Source of the DNA: Crenalkalicoccus roseus
GTDB taxonomy: Bacteria > Pseudomonadota > Alphaproteobacteria > Acetobacterales > Acetobacteraceae
Length of the DNA: 64,000 nucleotides
Direction of reading: 5' to 3'
Assembly: GCF_004761865.1 (NCBI RefSeq)
Contig: NZ_SJDM01000003.1
Coordinates: 83,218-147,217 of the forward strand
The notes under the pieces are model-generated. The model did not search any database and had not been told where the DNA came from. It saw only the letters and a program-made list of their open reading frames with translations. Shown here piece by piece: positions 51,408-63,896 of this stretch; positions within the stretch are counted from its first letter, which is position 1, and each line of letters begins with the position of its first letter. The position numbers were made by a program, and so were the translations under genes.

Positions 51408-51872
51408 GTGCTGAGGCTTTCCAAGCTGACCGACTACGCCGTGGTGGTGCTCGCCCGGCTGGCGCAGGAGGGGGCCGGCCCCGGGGGGCGGGTGCAGACC
51501 GCCCCCGGCCTCGCCACCACCACCGGTATCGCCGAGCCGACGGTGGCCAAGGTTCTGAAGATCCTGGGGCAGGCCGGGCTGGTCGAGGGAGTGCGCGGGG
51601 CCCGCGGCGGCTACCGGCTGACCCGGCCGCTGGCGGCGGTGCCGCTCTCCGAGGTGATCGTCGCCTTCGACGGGCCGATCGCGCTGACCGCCTGCGTGGA
51701 CGGCGGCAGCGGCCTGTGCGAGGCGGAGGGGATCTGCCCCGTCCGCGGGCGCTGGGACCCGGTAAACCGCGCCATCCGCCAGGCGCTTTCCGGGATCACC
51801 ATTGCCGATCTCGCCCCGTCGCAGGAGAAGGCGTCCGCCGCCCTTCCCGCCGCGCATCTTGCCGCCGAGTAG
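51408..51872 (+). CDS. SUF system Fe-S cluster assembly regulator (Rrf2 family)
   Basis: 154-residue transcription factor with an N-terminal winged helix ([18 protein letters not shown]) and the Rrf2 ligand region. Cys96, Cys104 and Cys110 have the spacing of Rrf2 Fe-S sensors ([17 protein letters not shown]), so it probably senses cluster status and controls the operon it heads. GTG start with GAGGAGGAAGGGG upstream. It is eight bases from sufB. An IscR or Xanthomonas-type SUF regulator is the closest named comparison. Confidence 0.9.
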   Translation: MLRLSKLTDYAVVVLARLAQEGAGPGGRVQTAPGLATTTGIAEPTVAKVLKILGQAGLVEGVRGARGGYRLTRPLAAVPLSEVIVAFDGPIALTACVDGGSGLCEAEGICPVRGRWDPVNRAIRQALSGITIADLAPSQEKASAALPAAHLAAE

Positions 51873-51880
51873 GACATCGC

Positions 51881-53380
<1,500 letters not shown>

Positions 53381-53393
53381 GGAACTGAGGACG

Positions 53394-54143
53394 ATGACGC
53401 TGAAGATCGAGGGCCTGACCGCCGAGGTCGAGGGCAAGCCCATCCTGCGCGGGGTGGATCTCGAGGTGCCGGCCGGCGAGGTCCACGCCATCATGGGGCC
53501 GAACGGTTCGGGAAAGTCCACGCTGGCCTACGTGCTGGCCGGCCGCGAGGGCTACGAGGTGACGGGCGGCAGCGTCACCTTCGACGGCCAGGACGTGCTG
53601 GCGCTGGAGCCGGAGGAGCGCGCGGCGCTCGGCATGTTCCTCGCCTTCCAGTATCCGGTCGAGCTTCCGGGGGTGGGCAACGCGCTGTTCCTGCGCACCG
53701 CGCTGAACGCGCTGCGGCGCACGCGCGGGGAGCCGGAGCTCGACGCGATGCAGTTCCTGAAGCTCGCGCGCGAGCGGATGCGGGCGCTGCACATGCCGGA
53801 GGACATGCTGAAGCGTGGCGTGAACGTCGGCTTCTCCGGCGGCGAGAAGAAGCGCAACGAGGTGCTGCAGATGGCGCTGCTGCAGCCTAGGTTCGCCGTG
53901 CTGGACGAGACCGACAGCGGTCTCGACATCGACGCGCTCAGGATCGTCGCCGATGGCGTCAACGCCCTGCGCGGCCCCGGCTTCTCCGCCCTGGTGATCA
54001 CCCACTACCAGAGGCTGCTGAACTACATCGTGCCGGACCGCGTGCATGTGCTGCTCGGCGGGCGCATCGCCCGCTCGGGCGGTCCGGAGCTGGCGCAGGA
54101 GCTGGAGCGGGCCGGCTACGGCTCGGTGCAGGCGGCGGCATGA
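53394..54143 (+). CDS. sufC: Fe-S cluster assembly ATPase SufC
   Basis: 249-residue ABC-type ATPase of SufBCD. Walker A is GPNGSGKSTL near residue 36, signature GFSGGEKKRNEVLQ near 144 and Walker B FAVLDETDSGLDIDAL near 168. It energises rearrangement of SufB-SufD during cluster assembly. It ends in an ATGA overlap with sufD. Confidence 0.97.
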   Translation: MTLKIEGLTAEVEGKPILRGVDLEVPAGEVHAIMGPNGSGKSTLAYVLAGREGYEVTGGSVTFDGQDVLALEPEERAALGMFLAFQYPVELPGVGNALFLRTALNALRRTRGEPELDAMQFLKLARERMRALHMPEDMLKRGVNVGFSGGEKKRNEVLQMALLQPRFAVLDETDSGLDIDALRIVADGVNALRGPGFSALVITHYQRLLNYIVPDRVHVLLGGRIARSGGPELAQELERAGYGSVQAAA

Positions 54144-55447
54144 CCGCGATCCCGGAGACGCGACCCTCCGGCGCGGCGGGGTTCCTGCACCGCTACGAGG
54201 GACTCGCCGGGCGCCTGCCCGGCCACCGCCTGCCCTGGCTCTCGGCGCTGCGCGCGCGGGGGGCGGAGGCGTTCCGCGCCCAGGGCCTGCCGACGCGGCG
54301 GGTGGAGGCGTGGAAGTACACCGACCTTCGCCCGCTCGCCGATGCCGGCTTCGAGGAGCCGCTGACCGCCCTCGACACCGCGCCGCCGCTGCCGCGTCCG
54401 CGCGGCGGGGCGCGCGCGGTGTTCGTGGACGGCCGCTTCCGTCCCGACCTTTCCGGCCTGGACGGCGCCGCCCTCGAGGCCGGCTCGCTGGCACAGGCGC
54501 TTCCCCGCCTCGAGGGGCGCATCGGCGCGCTGGCGTCGCCCGAGGAGCTGCCGCTGGTGGCGCTCAACACCATGCTGTTCGAGGACGGGCTGCTCGCCTG
54601 GGTGCCGGAGGGCACGGATGCCGGGGTGCTGGAACTCGTCTCGGTGGCGACCGACAGCGGCCGCCCCGCTGCCTTCCATCCGCGCCACCTGATCCGGCTG
54701 GGCCGCGGCGCGCGGCTGACGGTGATCGAGACCGCGGCGGGCAGCGCCGGCGCGCGCTACCTGCACAACCCGGTCTACGAGATCGAGGTGGCGGAGGGCG
54801 CCACCCTCGTCCATGCGCGCCTGCAGCAGGAAGGGCGGCAGGGCTTCCAGCTCTCCACGGTGCAGGCGCGCGTCGCCGCCGGCGGCACCTACGACAACTT
54901 CACCCTGAACGCCGGCGCGCGGCTGGTGCGCAACGAGATCCACGTCGCGCTCACCGGCCCGGGTGCCGCCTGCCACATGAACGGGGCGCAGCTCCTGGCC
55001 GGAGGGCAGCACGCCGACACCACCACCTTCCTCGACCACGCCGCGCCCAACTGCGTCAGCCGCCAGACCTACAAGACGGTGCTGGCCGGGCGCTCGCGCG
55101 GGGTGTTCCAGGGCAAGATCCTGGTCCGCCAGGCGGCGCAGAAGACCGACGGCTACCAGATGAACCAGGCGCTGCTGCTCTCCCCGGAGGCGGAGATGGA
55201 CAGCAAGCCGCAGCTCGAGATCTACGCCGACGACGTGAAGTGCAGCCACGGCGCCACGGTGGGGGAGCTCGACCACGACCAGCTCTTCTACCTCCGCACC
55301 CGCGGCGTGCCGGAGGCGGAGGCCCGCTCTCTGCTGATCGAGGCCTTCCTGGTCGAGGCGGTGGAGGGCGTCACCGACGAGACCGCGCGCGGCACGCTGC
55401 AGGAGGCGGTGCGCGGCTGGTGGGCGCGGGAGGCCGCAGCGTCATGA
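54140..55447 (+). CDS. sufD: Fe-S cluster assembly protein SufD
   Basis: 435-residue SufB paralogue with the right-handed beta-helix (DNFTLNAGARLVRNEIHVAL near residue 250, THE-like VFQGKILVRQAAQKTDGYQ near 325) and the conserved C-terminal DHDQLFYLRTRGVPEAEAR. The N-terminal part includes RVEAWKYTDLRPL near 53. It pairs with SufB and supplies an iron-binding His. It overlaps sufC and sufS by four bases each. Confidence 0.95.
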   Translation: MTAIPETRPSGAAGFLHRYEGLAGRLPGHRLPWLSALRARGAEAFRAQGLPTRRVEAWKYTDLRPLADAGFEEPLTALDTAPPLPRPRGGARAVFVDGRFRPDLSGLDGAALEAGSLAQALPRLEGRIGALASPEELPLVALNTMLFEDGLLAWVPEGTDAGVLELVSVATDSGRPAAFHPRHLIRLGRGARLTVIETAAGSAGARYLHNPVYEIEVAEGATLVHARLQQEGRQGFQLSTVQARVAAGGTYDNFTLNAGARLVRNEIHVALTGPGAACHMNGAQLLAGGQHADTTTFLDHAAPNCVSRQTYKTVLAGRSRGVFQGKILVRQAAQKTDGYQMNQALLLSPEAEMDSKPQLEIYADDVKCSHGATVGELDHDQLFYLRTRGVPEAEARSLLIEAFLVEAVEGVTDETARGTLQEAVRGWWAREAAAS

Positions 55448-56700
55448 CCGACGGCCCCGCCTCCTCCGCCCCGCGCCTCGATGTCGAGCGGCTGCGGCGG
55501 GACTTCCCGATCCTGGCCCAAACCGTGCGCGGAAGGAAGCTGGTGTTCCTCGACAGCGGCGCCTCGGCGCAGAAGCCGCGCCAGGTGATCGAGGCGATGG
55601 TGCGCTGCATGGAGGAGCGCTACGCCAACGTCCACCGCGGCGCTTACTTCCTGAGCGAGGCGGCGACCGAGGCCTACGAGGCGGCGCGCGGCGCGGTGGC
55701 GCGCTTCCTCAACGCCGCCGACCCGCGCGAGGTGGTGTTCACCCGCAACAGCACCGAGGCGATCAACCTGGTCGCCCATGCCTGGGGGCGCGGCGTGATG
55801 CGGCCCGGCCAGGCGGTGCTGGTCAGCGAGATGGAGCACCACGCCAACCTCGTGCCGTGGCAGATGCTGCGCGACGACGGGCGGGGCATCGCGCTGCGCG
55901 TCTGCCGGGTGACCGATGACGGGGAGCTCGACCTCGAGGATCTCGCCGCCAAGCTGGCGGACGGCAAGGTGGGGCTGGTCGCCGTTACCCATATGTCGAA
56001 CGTGCTCGGCACGGTCACGCCGGCGGAGCGCATTGTCGCGATGGCCCATGCGGCGGGCGCGAAGGTGCTGCTCGACGGCTCCCAGGCCGCGGTGCACCGG
56101 CGGGTGGACGTGCAGGCGATCGGCGCCGACTTCTACTGCTTCACCGGGCACAAGCTGTACGGCCCGACGGGCATCGGCGTGCTCTGGGCGCGGCTCGAGC
56201 ATCTCGACCGCATGCCGCCCTTCCTCGGCGGCGGCGACATGATCGCCTCGGTGACGCTGGAGCGCAGCGAATGGGCGCCGCCGCCGGCGAAGTTCGAGGC
56301 GGGGACGCCGGCGATCGTCGAGGCGGTAGGGCTGCACGCGGCGGTGGACTACGTCACCGCCCTCGGCTGGCCCGCCATCGAGGCGCATGAGCGGGCGCTG
56401 GTGGACCGCGCCATGCGGCGCCTCTCCGGCATCGAGGGGCTGCGGCTGCTCGGCCGGGCGCAGGACCGCGGCGGGGTGTTCAGCTTCGCCCTCGACAATG
56501 CGCATCCGCACGACCTGTCCACCCTGCTCGACCGCGCCGGCATCGCGGTGCGCGCGGGGCGGCACTGCGCCGAGCCGCTGCATGCGCGCTTCGGGCTGGA
56601 GGGCGGCACCTGCCGCGCCAGCTTCGGCCTCTACACCACGGAGGAGGAGGTGGACTTCCTGGCCGAGGCGCTGGTCAAGGCCCGGGAGTTCTTCGGCTGA
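55444..56700 (+). CDS. sufS: Cysteine desulfurase SufS
   Basis: 418-residue PLP enzyme that removes sulfur from cysteine for cluster assembly. The PLP Lys is in FTGHKLYGPTG near residue 238. The catalytic Cys is in GTCRASFGLY near 390, with RAGRHCAEPLH before it. FTRNSTEAINLVA near 100 and MEHHANLVPWQ near 135 are also conserved. This is the SufS (group II) type, which needs a sulfur-accepting partner; here sufU follows directly. Confidence 0.96.
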   Translation: MTDGPASSAPRLDVERLRRDFPILAQTVRGRKLVFLDSGASAQKPRQVIEAMVRCMEERYANVHRGAYFLSEAATEAYEAARGAVARFLNAADPREVVFTRNSTEAINLVAHAWGRGVMRPGQAVLVSEMEHHANLVPWQMLRDDGRGIALRVCRVTDDGELDLEDLAAKLADGKVGLVAVTHMSNVLGTVTPAERIVAMAHAAGAKVLLDGSQAAVHRRVDVQAIGADFYCFTGHKLYGPTGIGVLWARLEHLDRMPPFLGGGDMIASVTLERSEWAPPPAKFEAGTPAIVEAVGLHAAVDYVTALGWPAIEAHERALVDRAMRRLSGIEGLRLLGRAQDRGGVFSFALDNAHPHDLSTLLDRAGIAVRAGRHCAEPLHARFGLEGGTCRASFGLYTTEEEVDFLAEALVKAREFFG

Positions 56701-57161
56701 TGTTCGACGACCTGCGCGATCTCTACCAGGAGATCATCCTCGACCACGGCCGCAAGCCGCGGAATTTCCGCCGGCTCGAGGATGCCGACCTGTCCGCCCG
56801 GGGCGACAACCCGCTCTGCGGCGACCGGATGGACCTCTGGCTGAAGATGACGCCCGATGGCCGCATCGCCGACGCTGCCTTCCAGGGGCGGGGCTGCGCC
56901 ATCTCCATGGCCAGCGCCTCGCTGATGACGGAGACGGTGAAGGGCAAGTCCGCCGAGCAGGCGAAGGCGCTCGGCGCCCGGTTCCGCGAGCTGGCGATGA
57001 CCGGCGCCTGCCCCGATTGCGGCGACCTCGCCGAGGAGATGGAGCGGCTGCAGCCGCTCGCGGGCGTGCACGAATTCCCGAGCCGGGTGAAGTGCGCCAC
57101 ACTCGCCTGGCACACGCTGAATGCTGCGCTGGAGGGGAACAAGGAGGCGAGCAGTGAGTGA
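56700..57161 (+). CDS. sufU: SufU-type Fe-S assembly / sulfur-transfer protein with an extra CxxC
   Basis: 153 residues. The zinc/sulfur-transfer ligands Cys40 and Asp42 (NPLCGD), Cys66 (RGCAIS) and Cys132 (VKCATL) are all present. The roughly 20-residue insertion before the last Cys marks SufU rather than IscU. SufU accepts persulfide from SufS in Gram-positive bacteria, and here it replaces SufE in the operon. Unusually the insertion holds CPDC (Cys104, Cys107), which I do not recall in characterised SufU. The start overlaps the sufS stop (TGATG). Confidence 0.9.
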   Translation: MFDDLRDLYQEIILDHGRKPRNFRRLEDADLSARGDNPLCGDRMDLWLKMTPDGRIADAAFQGRGCAISMASASLMTETVKGKSAEQAKALGARFRELAMTGACPDCGDLAEEMERLQPLAGVHEFPSRVKCATLAWHTLNAALEGNKEASSE

Positions 57162-57540
57162 GGACAGCGTGACCACGCCGCCGCCCGCCGTCCACGGCGC
57201 CTGGACGCCGGAGGGCGAGACGCCGCCGCCCGCGCCCGCGGTGAGCGAGGAGGCGATCATCGGCGTGCTCAAGACGGTGTACGACCCGGAGATCCCGGTG
57301 GACATCTACGAGCTCGGCCTGATCTACGCCGTGGAGATCGCCGACGACGGCGCGGTGAAGGTGGAGATGACGCTCACCACCCCCTCCTGCCCGGCGGCGC
57401 AGGATCTGCCGGGCCAGGTGGAGGAGGCGGTGCGCCTCGTCCCCGGTGTCACCGACGTGAAGGTCGAGGTGGTGTGGGACCCGCCCTGGGATCCGAGCCG
57501 CATGAGCGAGGATGCGCGCCTGGCGCTGAACATGTACTGA
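57154..57540 (+). CDS. sufT: SufT / MIP18-type Fe-S maturation factor (DUF59)
   Basis: 128 residues. After a proline-rich head, the DUF59 domain runs from about residue 32 (VLKTVYDPEIPVDIYELGLIY) to the end, with the conserved Cys in TTPSCPAAQDLP near 80. SufT proteins help transfer clusters to target apoproteins. GTG start with AGGAGG upstream, overlapping sufU by eight bases. Confidence 0.92.
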   Translation: MSEDSVTTPPPAVHGAWTPEGETPPPAPAVSEEAIIGVLKTVYDPEIPVDIYELGLIYAVEIADDGAVKVEMTLTTPSCPAAQDLPGQVEEAVRLVPGVTDVKVEVVWDPPWDPSRMSEDARLALNMY

Positions 57541-57562
57541 TGGGACGCCCGGAACACGCCAC

Positions 57563-57934
57563 ATGAGCAGCCAGACCGACACCGCCCCCCGCCCGAAGCG
57601 CGAACTGCCGCCACTGATGCGCCTGACCGATGCCGCGGCCGAGCGCCTGCGCGCCCTCTACGCCCGGGGCGAGCAGGGCAAGCTGCTGCGCATCGGGGTG
57701 AGGACCAAGGGCTGTTCCGGCCTTTCCTACGACCTCTCCTGGGCGGACGCGCCGGCGCCGACCGATGAGCGCGTCACCGACAAGGGGGTGACCGTGCTGG
57801 TGGACCGCAAGGCCAGCCTGTTCCTGATCGGCACCGTCATGGATTACGAGCAGAAGACCCTCTCCGCCGGCTTCACCTTCACCAACCCGAACGAGAAGGG
57901 CCGCTGCGGCTGCGGCGAGAGCTTCCACGTCTGA
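57563..57934 (+). CDS. sufA: Fe-S cluster carrier protein (SufA/IscA, A-type)
   Basis: 123-residue HesB/IscA-family carrier that takes clusters from SufBCD to targets. The three conserved cysteines are in TKGCSGLSY near residue 50 and RCGCGESF near 115. It is the last gene of the SUF operon. The start follows sufT by 22 bases. Confidence 0.94.
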   Translation: MSSQTDTAPRPKRELPPLMRLTDAAAERLRALYARGEQGKLLRIGVRTKGCSGLSYDLSWADAPAPTDERVTDKGVTVLVDRKASLFLIGTVMDYEQKTLSAGFTFTNPNEKGRCGCGESFHV

Positions 57935-58006
57935 GCCGCCGGCGCTTGCCATCGCCGCCTCCCGGCGCGAACCTTTCCCTCGCGACGGAGCAAGGGAGGA
58001 AGCGCG

Positions 58007-58759
<753 letters not shown>

Positions 58760-59035
58760 GCGCCCCGCGGGGGAGGGCGGGCGGCCCTGCCCTTCCATCC
58801 GGCTCCGGCGACGGCCGATCACTTTGCCGGTGCGGCTTCTCCGCGCGCCGGCCGCGAGGTGCTACAGCGTGATCCAGCTTGGCGGAGCATGCTTCCGGCC
58901 CTCTTCGGGCGCCTGCCTCGCCGCTTCGGCGATTCCGCCTCCGCGGCTCAGGCGCTACTAGGGGCGGCAGGGGGCGTGCCCCCGCACCATTCGGTCGGCC
59001 GCCGGCGTGGCGGCAAGCAGCGGAGAGCCCAGGCC
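58760..59035 (+). other. Intergenic region upstream of ppa
   Basis: 276 bases without a supported gene. A GGGGGC-GT-GCCCCC palindrome lies at 58970-58983. I saw no convincing promoter, although one for ppa must lie here or further upstream. Confidence 0.3.
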
Positions 59036-59569
59036 ATGCGCCTCGACGCCATCCCCATCGGCAACAACCCGCCCGAGGACATCAACGTGGTGGTGGAGGT
59101 CCCGATCGGGGGCGAGCCCATCAAGTACGAAATGGACAAGGCCGCCGGCACGCTGTTCGTGGACCGCTTCCTCTACACGCCGATGCGGTATCCGGGGAAT
59201 TACGGCTTCGTGCCGCACACCCTCTCCGAGGACGGCGACCCGATCGACGTGCTGATCGCCAATACCCGTCCGATCGTGCCGGGGGCGGTGATCAACGTCC
59301 GGCCGGTCGGCGTCTTCAAGATGGAGGACGACAAGGGCACCGACGAGAAGATCATCGCCGTTCCGGTGCCCAAGCTGACCCGGCGCTACGAGCACGTGAC
59401 GAACTACACCCACCTGCCGCCGATCACGCTGGAGCAGATCCAGCACTTCTTCGAGCACTACAAGGATCTGGAGAAGGGCAAGTGGGTGAAGACGATCGGC
59501 TGGGGGGATGCGGAGGAGGCGCGGCGGATGATCCTCGCCGCGATGGAGCGGGGCCGGCAGGGAGGCTGA
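59036..59569 (+). CDS. ppa: Inorganic pyrophosphatase
   Basis: 177-residue soluble family I enzyme that hydrolyses pyrophosphate to phosphate and pulls biosynthetic reactions forward. [28 protein letters not shown] near residues 29-56 and the Asp-rich metal site [10 protein letters not shown] near 63 are diagnostic. I chose the ATG at 59036 (MRLDAIPIG), which gives the standard length. It is convergent with rpsU across a hairpin. Confidence 0.96.
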   Translation: MRLDAIPIGNNPPEDINVVVEVPIGGEPIKYEMDKAAGTLFVDRFLYTPMRYPGNYGFVPHTLSEDGDPIDVLIANTRPIVPGAVINVRPVGVFKMEDDKGTDEKIIAVPVPKLTRRYEHVTNYTHLPPITLEQIQHFFEHYKDLEKGKWVKTIGWGDAEEARRMILAAMERGRQGG

Positions 59570-59645
59570 GGCGCCCTCCCGGCACACCGAACCGCGGCCC
59601 GTGGGTCGCCCCACGCCGCGGTTGCCCAGATCCCTGCTTCCGGGA

Positions 59646-59665
59646 GATCCGCCCGGCGGCGGATC
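59646..59665. terminator. Bidirectional hairpin between ppa and rpsU
   Basis: GATCCGCC and GGCGGATC form a perfect 8-bp stem with loop CGGC between two convergent genes. There are no T-runs, but the position suits a shared terminator. Confidence 0.4.
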
Positions 59666-59671
59666 GTCTGG

Positions 59672-59875
59672 TCAGAAGCCCTCGCGCTCCAGCCGCTTGC
59701 GCTCGATCTTGCGGGCGCGGCGGACGGCCTCGGCGGCCTCGCGGGCCCGGCGCTCGGACGGCTTCTCGTAGTGGCGGCGCAGCTTCATCTCGCGGAAGAC
59801 GCCCTCCCGCTGCAGCTTCTTCTTGAGCGCCTTTAGCGCCTGGTCGATGTTGTTGTCACGGACGACGACTTGCAC
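59672..59875 (-). CDS. rpsU: 30S ribosomal protein S21
   Basis: 67-residue basic protein of the small subunit, involved in start-site recognition. The N-terminus [20 protein letters not shown] and the block [17 protein letters not shown] are diagnostic. The C-terminal tail is rich in Arg and Ala, as in alphaproteobacterial S21. GTG start with a full AGGAGG nine bases upstream; the longer frame upstream is not coding. Confidence 0.95.
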   Translation of the reverse strand: MQVVVRDNNIDQALKALKKKLQREGVFREMKLRRHYEKPSERRAREAAEAVRRARKIERKRLEREGF

Positions 59876-60091
59876 GCGGCTCAACCTCCTATGGGCTGTG
59901 GAAGCACAAACGAATCGCCGCGCCGGGCGGACGGTTCCCGCGCGGCCCCGTCCCCCGGGGCCGCGCGCGCCGTCCCCACGCAGCGCGGAGGCAAGGCTCA
60001 TATCACAGCCGGACCCCCTGCCGGAAGCCCTCCCGCTCCCGCCCCGGCCTGCCTACCTCCCCAGGCACCGCCCCGAGGGATTGAGGACGCC

Positions 60092-60613
60092 ATGGCCATC
60101 CTGAAGATCGCCCGCATGGGCCACCCCGTGCTGCTGCGGGAGGCGGAGGCGGTCCCCGACCCCACCGCGCCGGACATCCGCCGGCTCATCGGCGACATGA
60201 TCGAGACCATGCTGGATGCGGGCGGGCTCGGCCTCGCCGCGCCGCAGGTGCACGTGCCGCTGCGGCTGTTCGTCTGCCGCAGCGGCCCCGGCGCCTTCAT
60301 CCTGATGAACCCCGAGATCGAGCCGCTCGGCGAGGAGCGGGAGAGCGCCTGGGAGGGCTGCCTCTCCATCCCCGGCCTGCGCGGCTGCGTCCCCCGCGCC
60401 CGCCGCATCCTCTGGCGCGGTCTGGACGCGGAGGGGCGGCCGGTGCAGGGAGAGGCCGAGGGGCTGCTCGCGCGGGTCATGCAGCACGAGACCGACCACC
60501 TGGACGGCATCCTCTACCCGATGCGCATGGAGGACCTGTCCCTGTTCGGCTTCACTGAGGAACTGGCCCGCGCCGCGGCCGAGGCGCCGGCCCAGCAGGA
60601 GGCGGCTCGATGA
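60092..60613 (+). CDS. def: Peptide deformylase
   Basis: 173-residue metalloenzyme that removes the formyl group from nascent N-termini. All three motifs are intact: GLGLAAPQV near residue 45, EGCLSIP near 88 with the metal Cys, and QHETDHLDG near 132 with the two metal His. I chose the ATG at 60092. It overlaps the COQ9-like gene (ATGA). It is divergent from rpsU with about 216 bases between. Confidence 0.94.
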   Translation: MAILKIARMGHPVLLREAEAVPDPTAPDIRRLIGDMIETMLDAGGLGLAAPQVHVPLRLFVCRSGPGAFILMNPEIEPLGEERESAWEGCLSIPGLRGCVPRARRILWRGLDAEGRPVQGEAEGLLARVMQHETDHLDGILYPMRMEDLSLFGFTEELARAAAEAPAQQEAAR

Positions 60614-61194
60614 TCGAGCGCAGCGACATCCGCGACCGTATCGTGCGCGCCATGCTCCCCCTCGCCGCGGAGCAGGGCTGGACCTGGGCCGCCCTCCGCG
60701 CCGGGGCACGGGCCGCCGGCGAGGATCCGGCGCTGGCCGAGAGCCACTTCCCGACCGGCCCGGTCGGCGCCATCGAGGCCTGGTTCGATCTTCTCAACCG
60801 CGAGATGGAGCAGGCGGCGGCAGCCGAGGGCCTCGCCGGGCTGCGCATTCCGGCCCGCATCCGCCGGGTGGTCGAGCTGCGGCTGCGGGCGCTCGCCCCG
60901 CACAAGCGGGCACTGCGTCGGGCGATGGCGATCCTGGCCCTGCCTTGGAACACGGGGGCGGCGCTGCGCGCCGCGGCCCGGGCCGCCGATTCCATGTGGC
61001 ACGCGGCCGGGGATACCTCCGCCGACTTCTCCTGGTACACGCGGCGGGCGACCCTGGCTGGGATCTACGCCGCGACCCTGGCCTACTGGATGCGCGACGA
61101 CGATCCGGACATCGCGGGCGCGATGGCCTTCCTCGACCGCCGCCTGGCCGATCTCGGCCGGCTGAATCGCCGCCGGGGCCGGGCGGCGGCCTGA
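60610..61194 (+). CDS. COQ9 family protein
   Basis: 194-residue all-helical protein of the TetR-like COQ9 family, which in mitochondria binds lipids and assists COQ7 in ubiquinone synthesis. The C-terminal half has the family blocks ADSMWHAAGDTSADFSWYTRRATLAGIY near residues 122-149 and DPDIAGAMAFLDRRLADL near 165. A quinone-biosynthesis role fits a respiring alphaproteobacterium with complex I, but the gene sits with def and hisZ, not with ubi genes. Confidence 0.88.
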   Translation: MIERSDIRDRIVRAMLPLAAEQGWTWAALRAGARAAGEDPALAESHFPTGPVGAIEAWFDLLNREMEQAAAAEGLAGLRIPARIRRVVELRLRALAPHKRALRRAMAILALPWNTGAALRAAARAADSMWHAAGDTSADFSWYTRRATLAGIYAATLAYWMRDDDPDIAGAMAFLDRRLADLGRLNRRRGRAAA

Positions 61195-61257
61195 CCGACC
61201 GCCCCACGGGGGCGGCCCTTGCGGGGCGCCCCACCCCCTGCCACACCTCCCGCCCGC

Positions 61258-62403
61258 ATGACCGACGACGCGCCCAACCCCGCCCTGCTGCCCGCCGGGC
61301 TGATGGACCTGCTGCCGCCCGAGGCCGAGCGCGAGGCCGCGCTGGTCGAGGCGATGATGGAGGTCTTCGCCGGGCACGGCTACGAGCGGGTGAAGCCGCC
61401 GCTGCTGGAGTTCGAGGACAGCCTGCTCGCCGGCTCCGGCGCCGCCGTGGCCGAGCAGACCTTCCGCCTGATGGACCCGGTCAGCCAGCGCATGATGGGG
61501 CTGCGCGCCGACATGACGCCGCAGGTGGCCCGCATTGCCGCGACGCGCCTCGGGCTGGAGGCGCGGCCGCTCCGCCTCTGCTACGCCGGCCAGGTGCTGC
61601 GGGTGCGCGGCACCCAGCTCGCGCCCGAGCGCCAGCTTCCCCAGGCCGGGGTGGAGCTGATCGGCGGCGAGGAGCCGGAGGCGGATTCCGAGGTGGCACT
61701 GGTGGCGGTGGAGGCTCTGGAGCGGGTCGGCGTCACCGGCCCCAGCCTGGACGTGACGCTGCCCACCATGGCGCTCGCCCTCCTCGACGCGGCCGGGGTG
61801 GCGCCGGGGCTGCGCCAGCGCCTGGCCCGCGCGCTCGACCGCAAGGACGCCGCGGCGGTGGCGGCGCTGGCCGCCGAGGCGGAGGCGCTCGCCGCCCTGC
61901 CGGCGCTGCTCGAGGCGGCCGGGCCGGCCGAGGGGGCGCTCGCCGCCCTCGCCGCGGCCGAATTGCCGCCGCCGGCGCGCGCCATCGCCGACAACGCCGC
62001 CGCCGTCATCGCCGCCATCCGCGCCCGGGCGCCCGCGCTGCGCATCACCCTCGACCCGGTGGAGTTCCGCGGCTTCCGCTACCACGTGGGCGTCGCCTTC
62101 ACCCTCTACGGTCCGGGCGGCAGCGGCGAGCTAGCGCGGGGCGGGCGCTACATGTCGCTGAACGACGAACCGGCCACGGGGATGACGCTCTATCCGGACG
62201 CGGTGCTGCGCGCCGCCCCCGTGGCGCCGCCGCGGCCGCGCCTGTTCCTGCCGCGCGGCGCCGACCCCGCCGCGGCCCGCGCCCTGCGCGCGCAGGGCTT
62301 CGCCACCGTCGCCGCGCTGGCCGAGGCGGACACGCCGGAGCGGCTGCGCTGCACGCACATCCTGCGGGACGGCAGGCCCGTCCCGCTGACCAGGGAAGGC
62401 TGA
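61258..62403 (+). CDS. hisZ: ATP phosphoribosyltransferase regulatory subunit HisZ
   Basis: 381-residue HisRS-like protein that forms the active complex with short-form HisG in the first step of histidine synthesis. [25 protein letters not shown] near residues 68-92 and [12 protein letters not shown] near 105 correspond to class II synthetase motifs, while the anticodon domain and full catalytic motif 3 are missing. This separates it from HisS. hisG is not in the window. It is four bases from purA. Confidence 0.9.
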   Translation: MTDDAPNPALLPAGLMDLLPPEAEREAALVEAMMEVFAGHGYERVKPPLLEFEDSLLAGSGAAVAEQTFRLMDPVSQRMMGLRADMTPQVARIAATRLGLEARPLRLCYAGQVLRVRGTQLAPERQLPQAGVELIGGEEPEADSEVALVAVEALERVGVTGPSLDVTLPTMALALLDAAGVAPGLRQRLARALDRKDAAAVAALAAEAEALAALPALLEAAGPAEGALAALAAAELPPPARAIADNAAAVIAAIRARAPALRITLDPVEFRGFRYHVGVAFTLYGPGGSGELARGGRYMSLNDEPATGMTLYPDAVLRAAPVAPPRPRLFLPRGADPAAARALRAQGFATVAALAEADTPERLRCTHILRDGRPVPLTREG

Positions 62404-62407
62404 GCCA

Positions 62408-63697
<1,290 letters not shown>

Positions 63698-63896
63698 GGC
63701 CGAAGCGCGGCGCATCCTCCACGGCGGGCGCGCGGCCCCCGCCCGGGAGCGCGCCGCGGCACGATCCGCTCCGGACGGGTCCGCCGCCGCGGATCAGGCG
63801 CCGTCGCCGTGTCCCCTCGGCCGCGATCGTGGAGACGGCTCCGGCCCCTTGCATGCGGGGCAGGGCCACGCCGCATCTGCCGCCCGATGCCCGGTC
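63698..63896. other. Intergenic region after purA
   Basis: About 200 bases of GC-rich sequence with no supported gene. The region nearest the transposase fragment could include deleted transposase sequence (GQGHAASAARCP reads in frame ahead of it). Confidence 0.3.
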
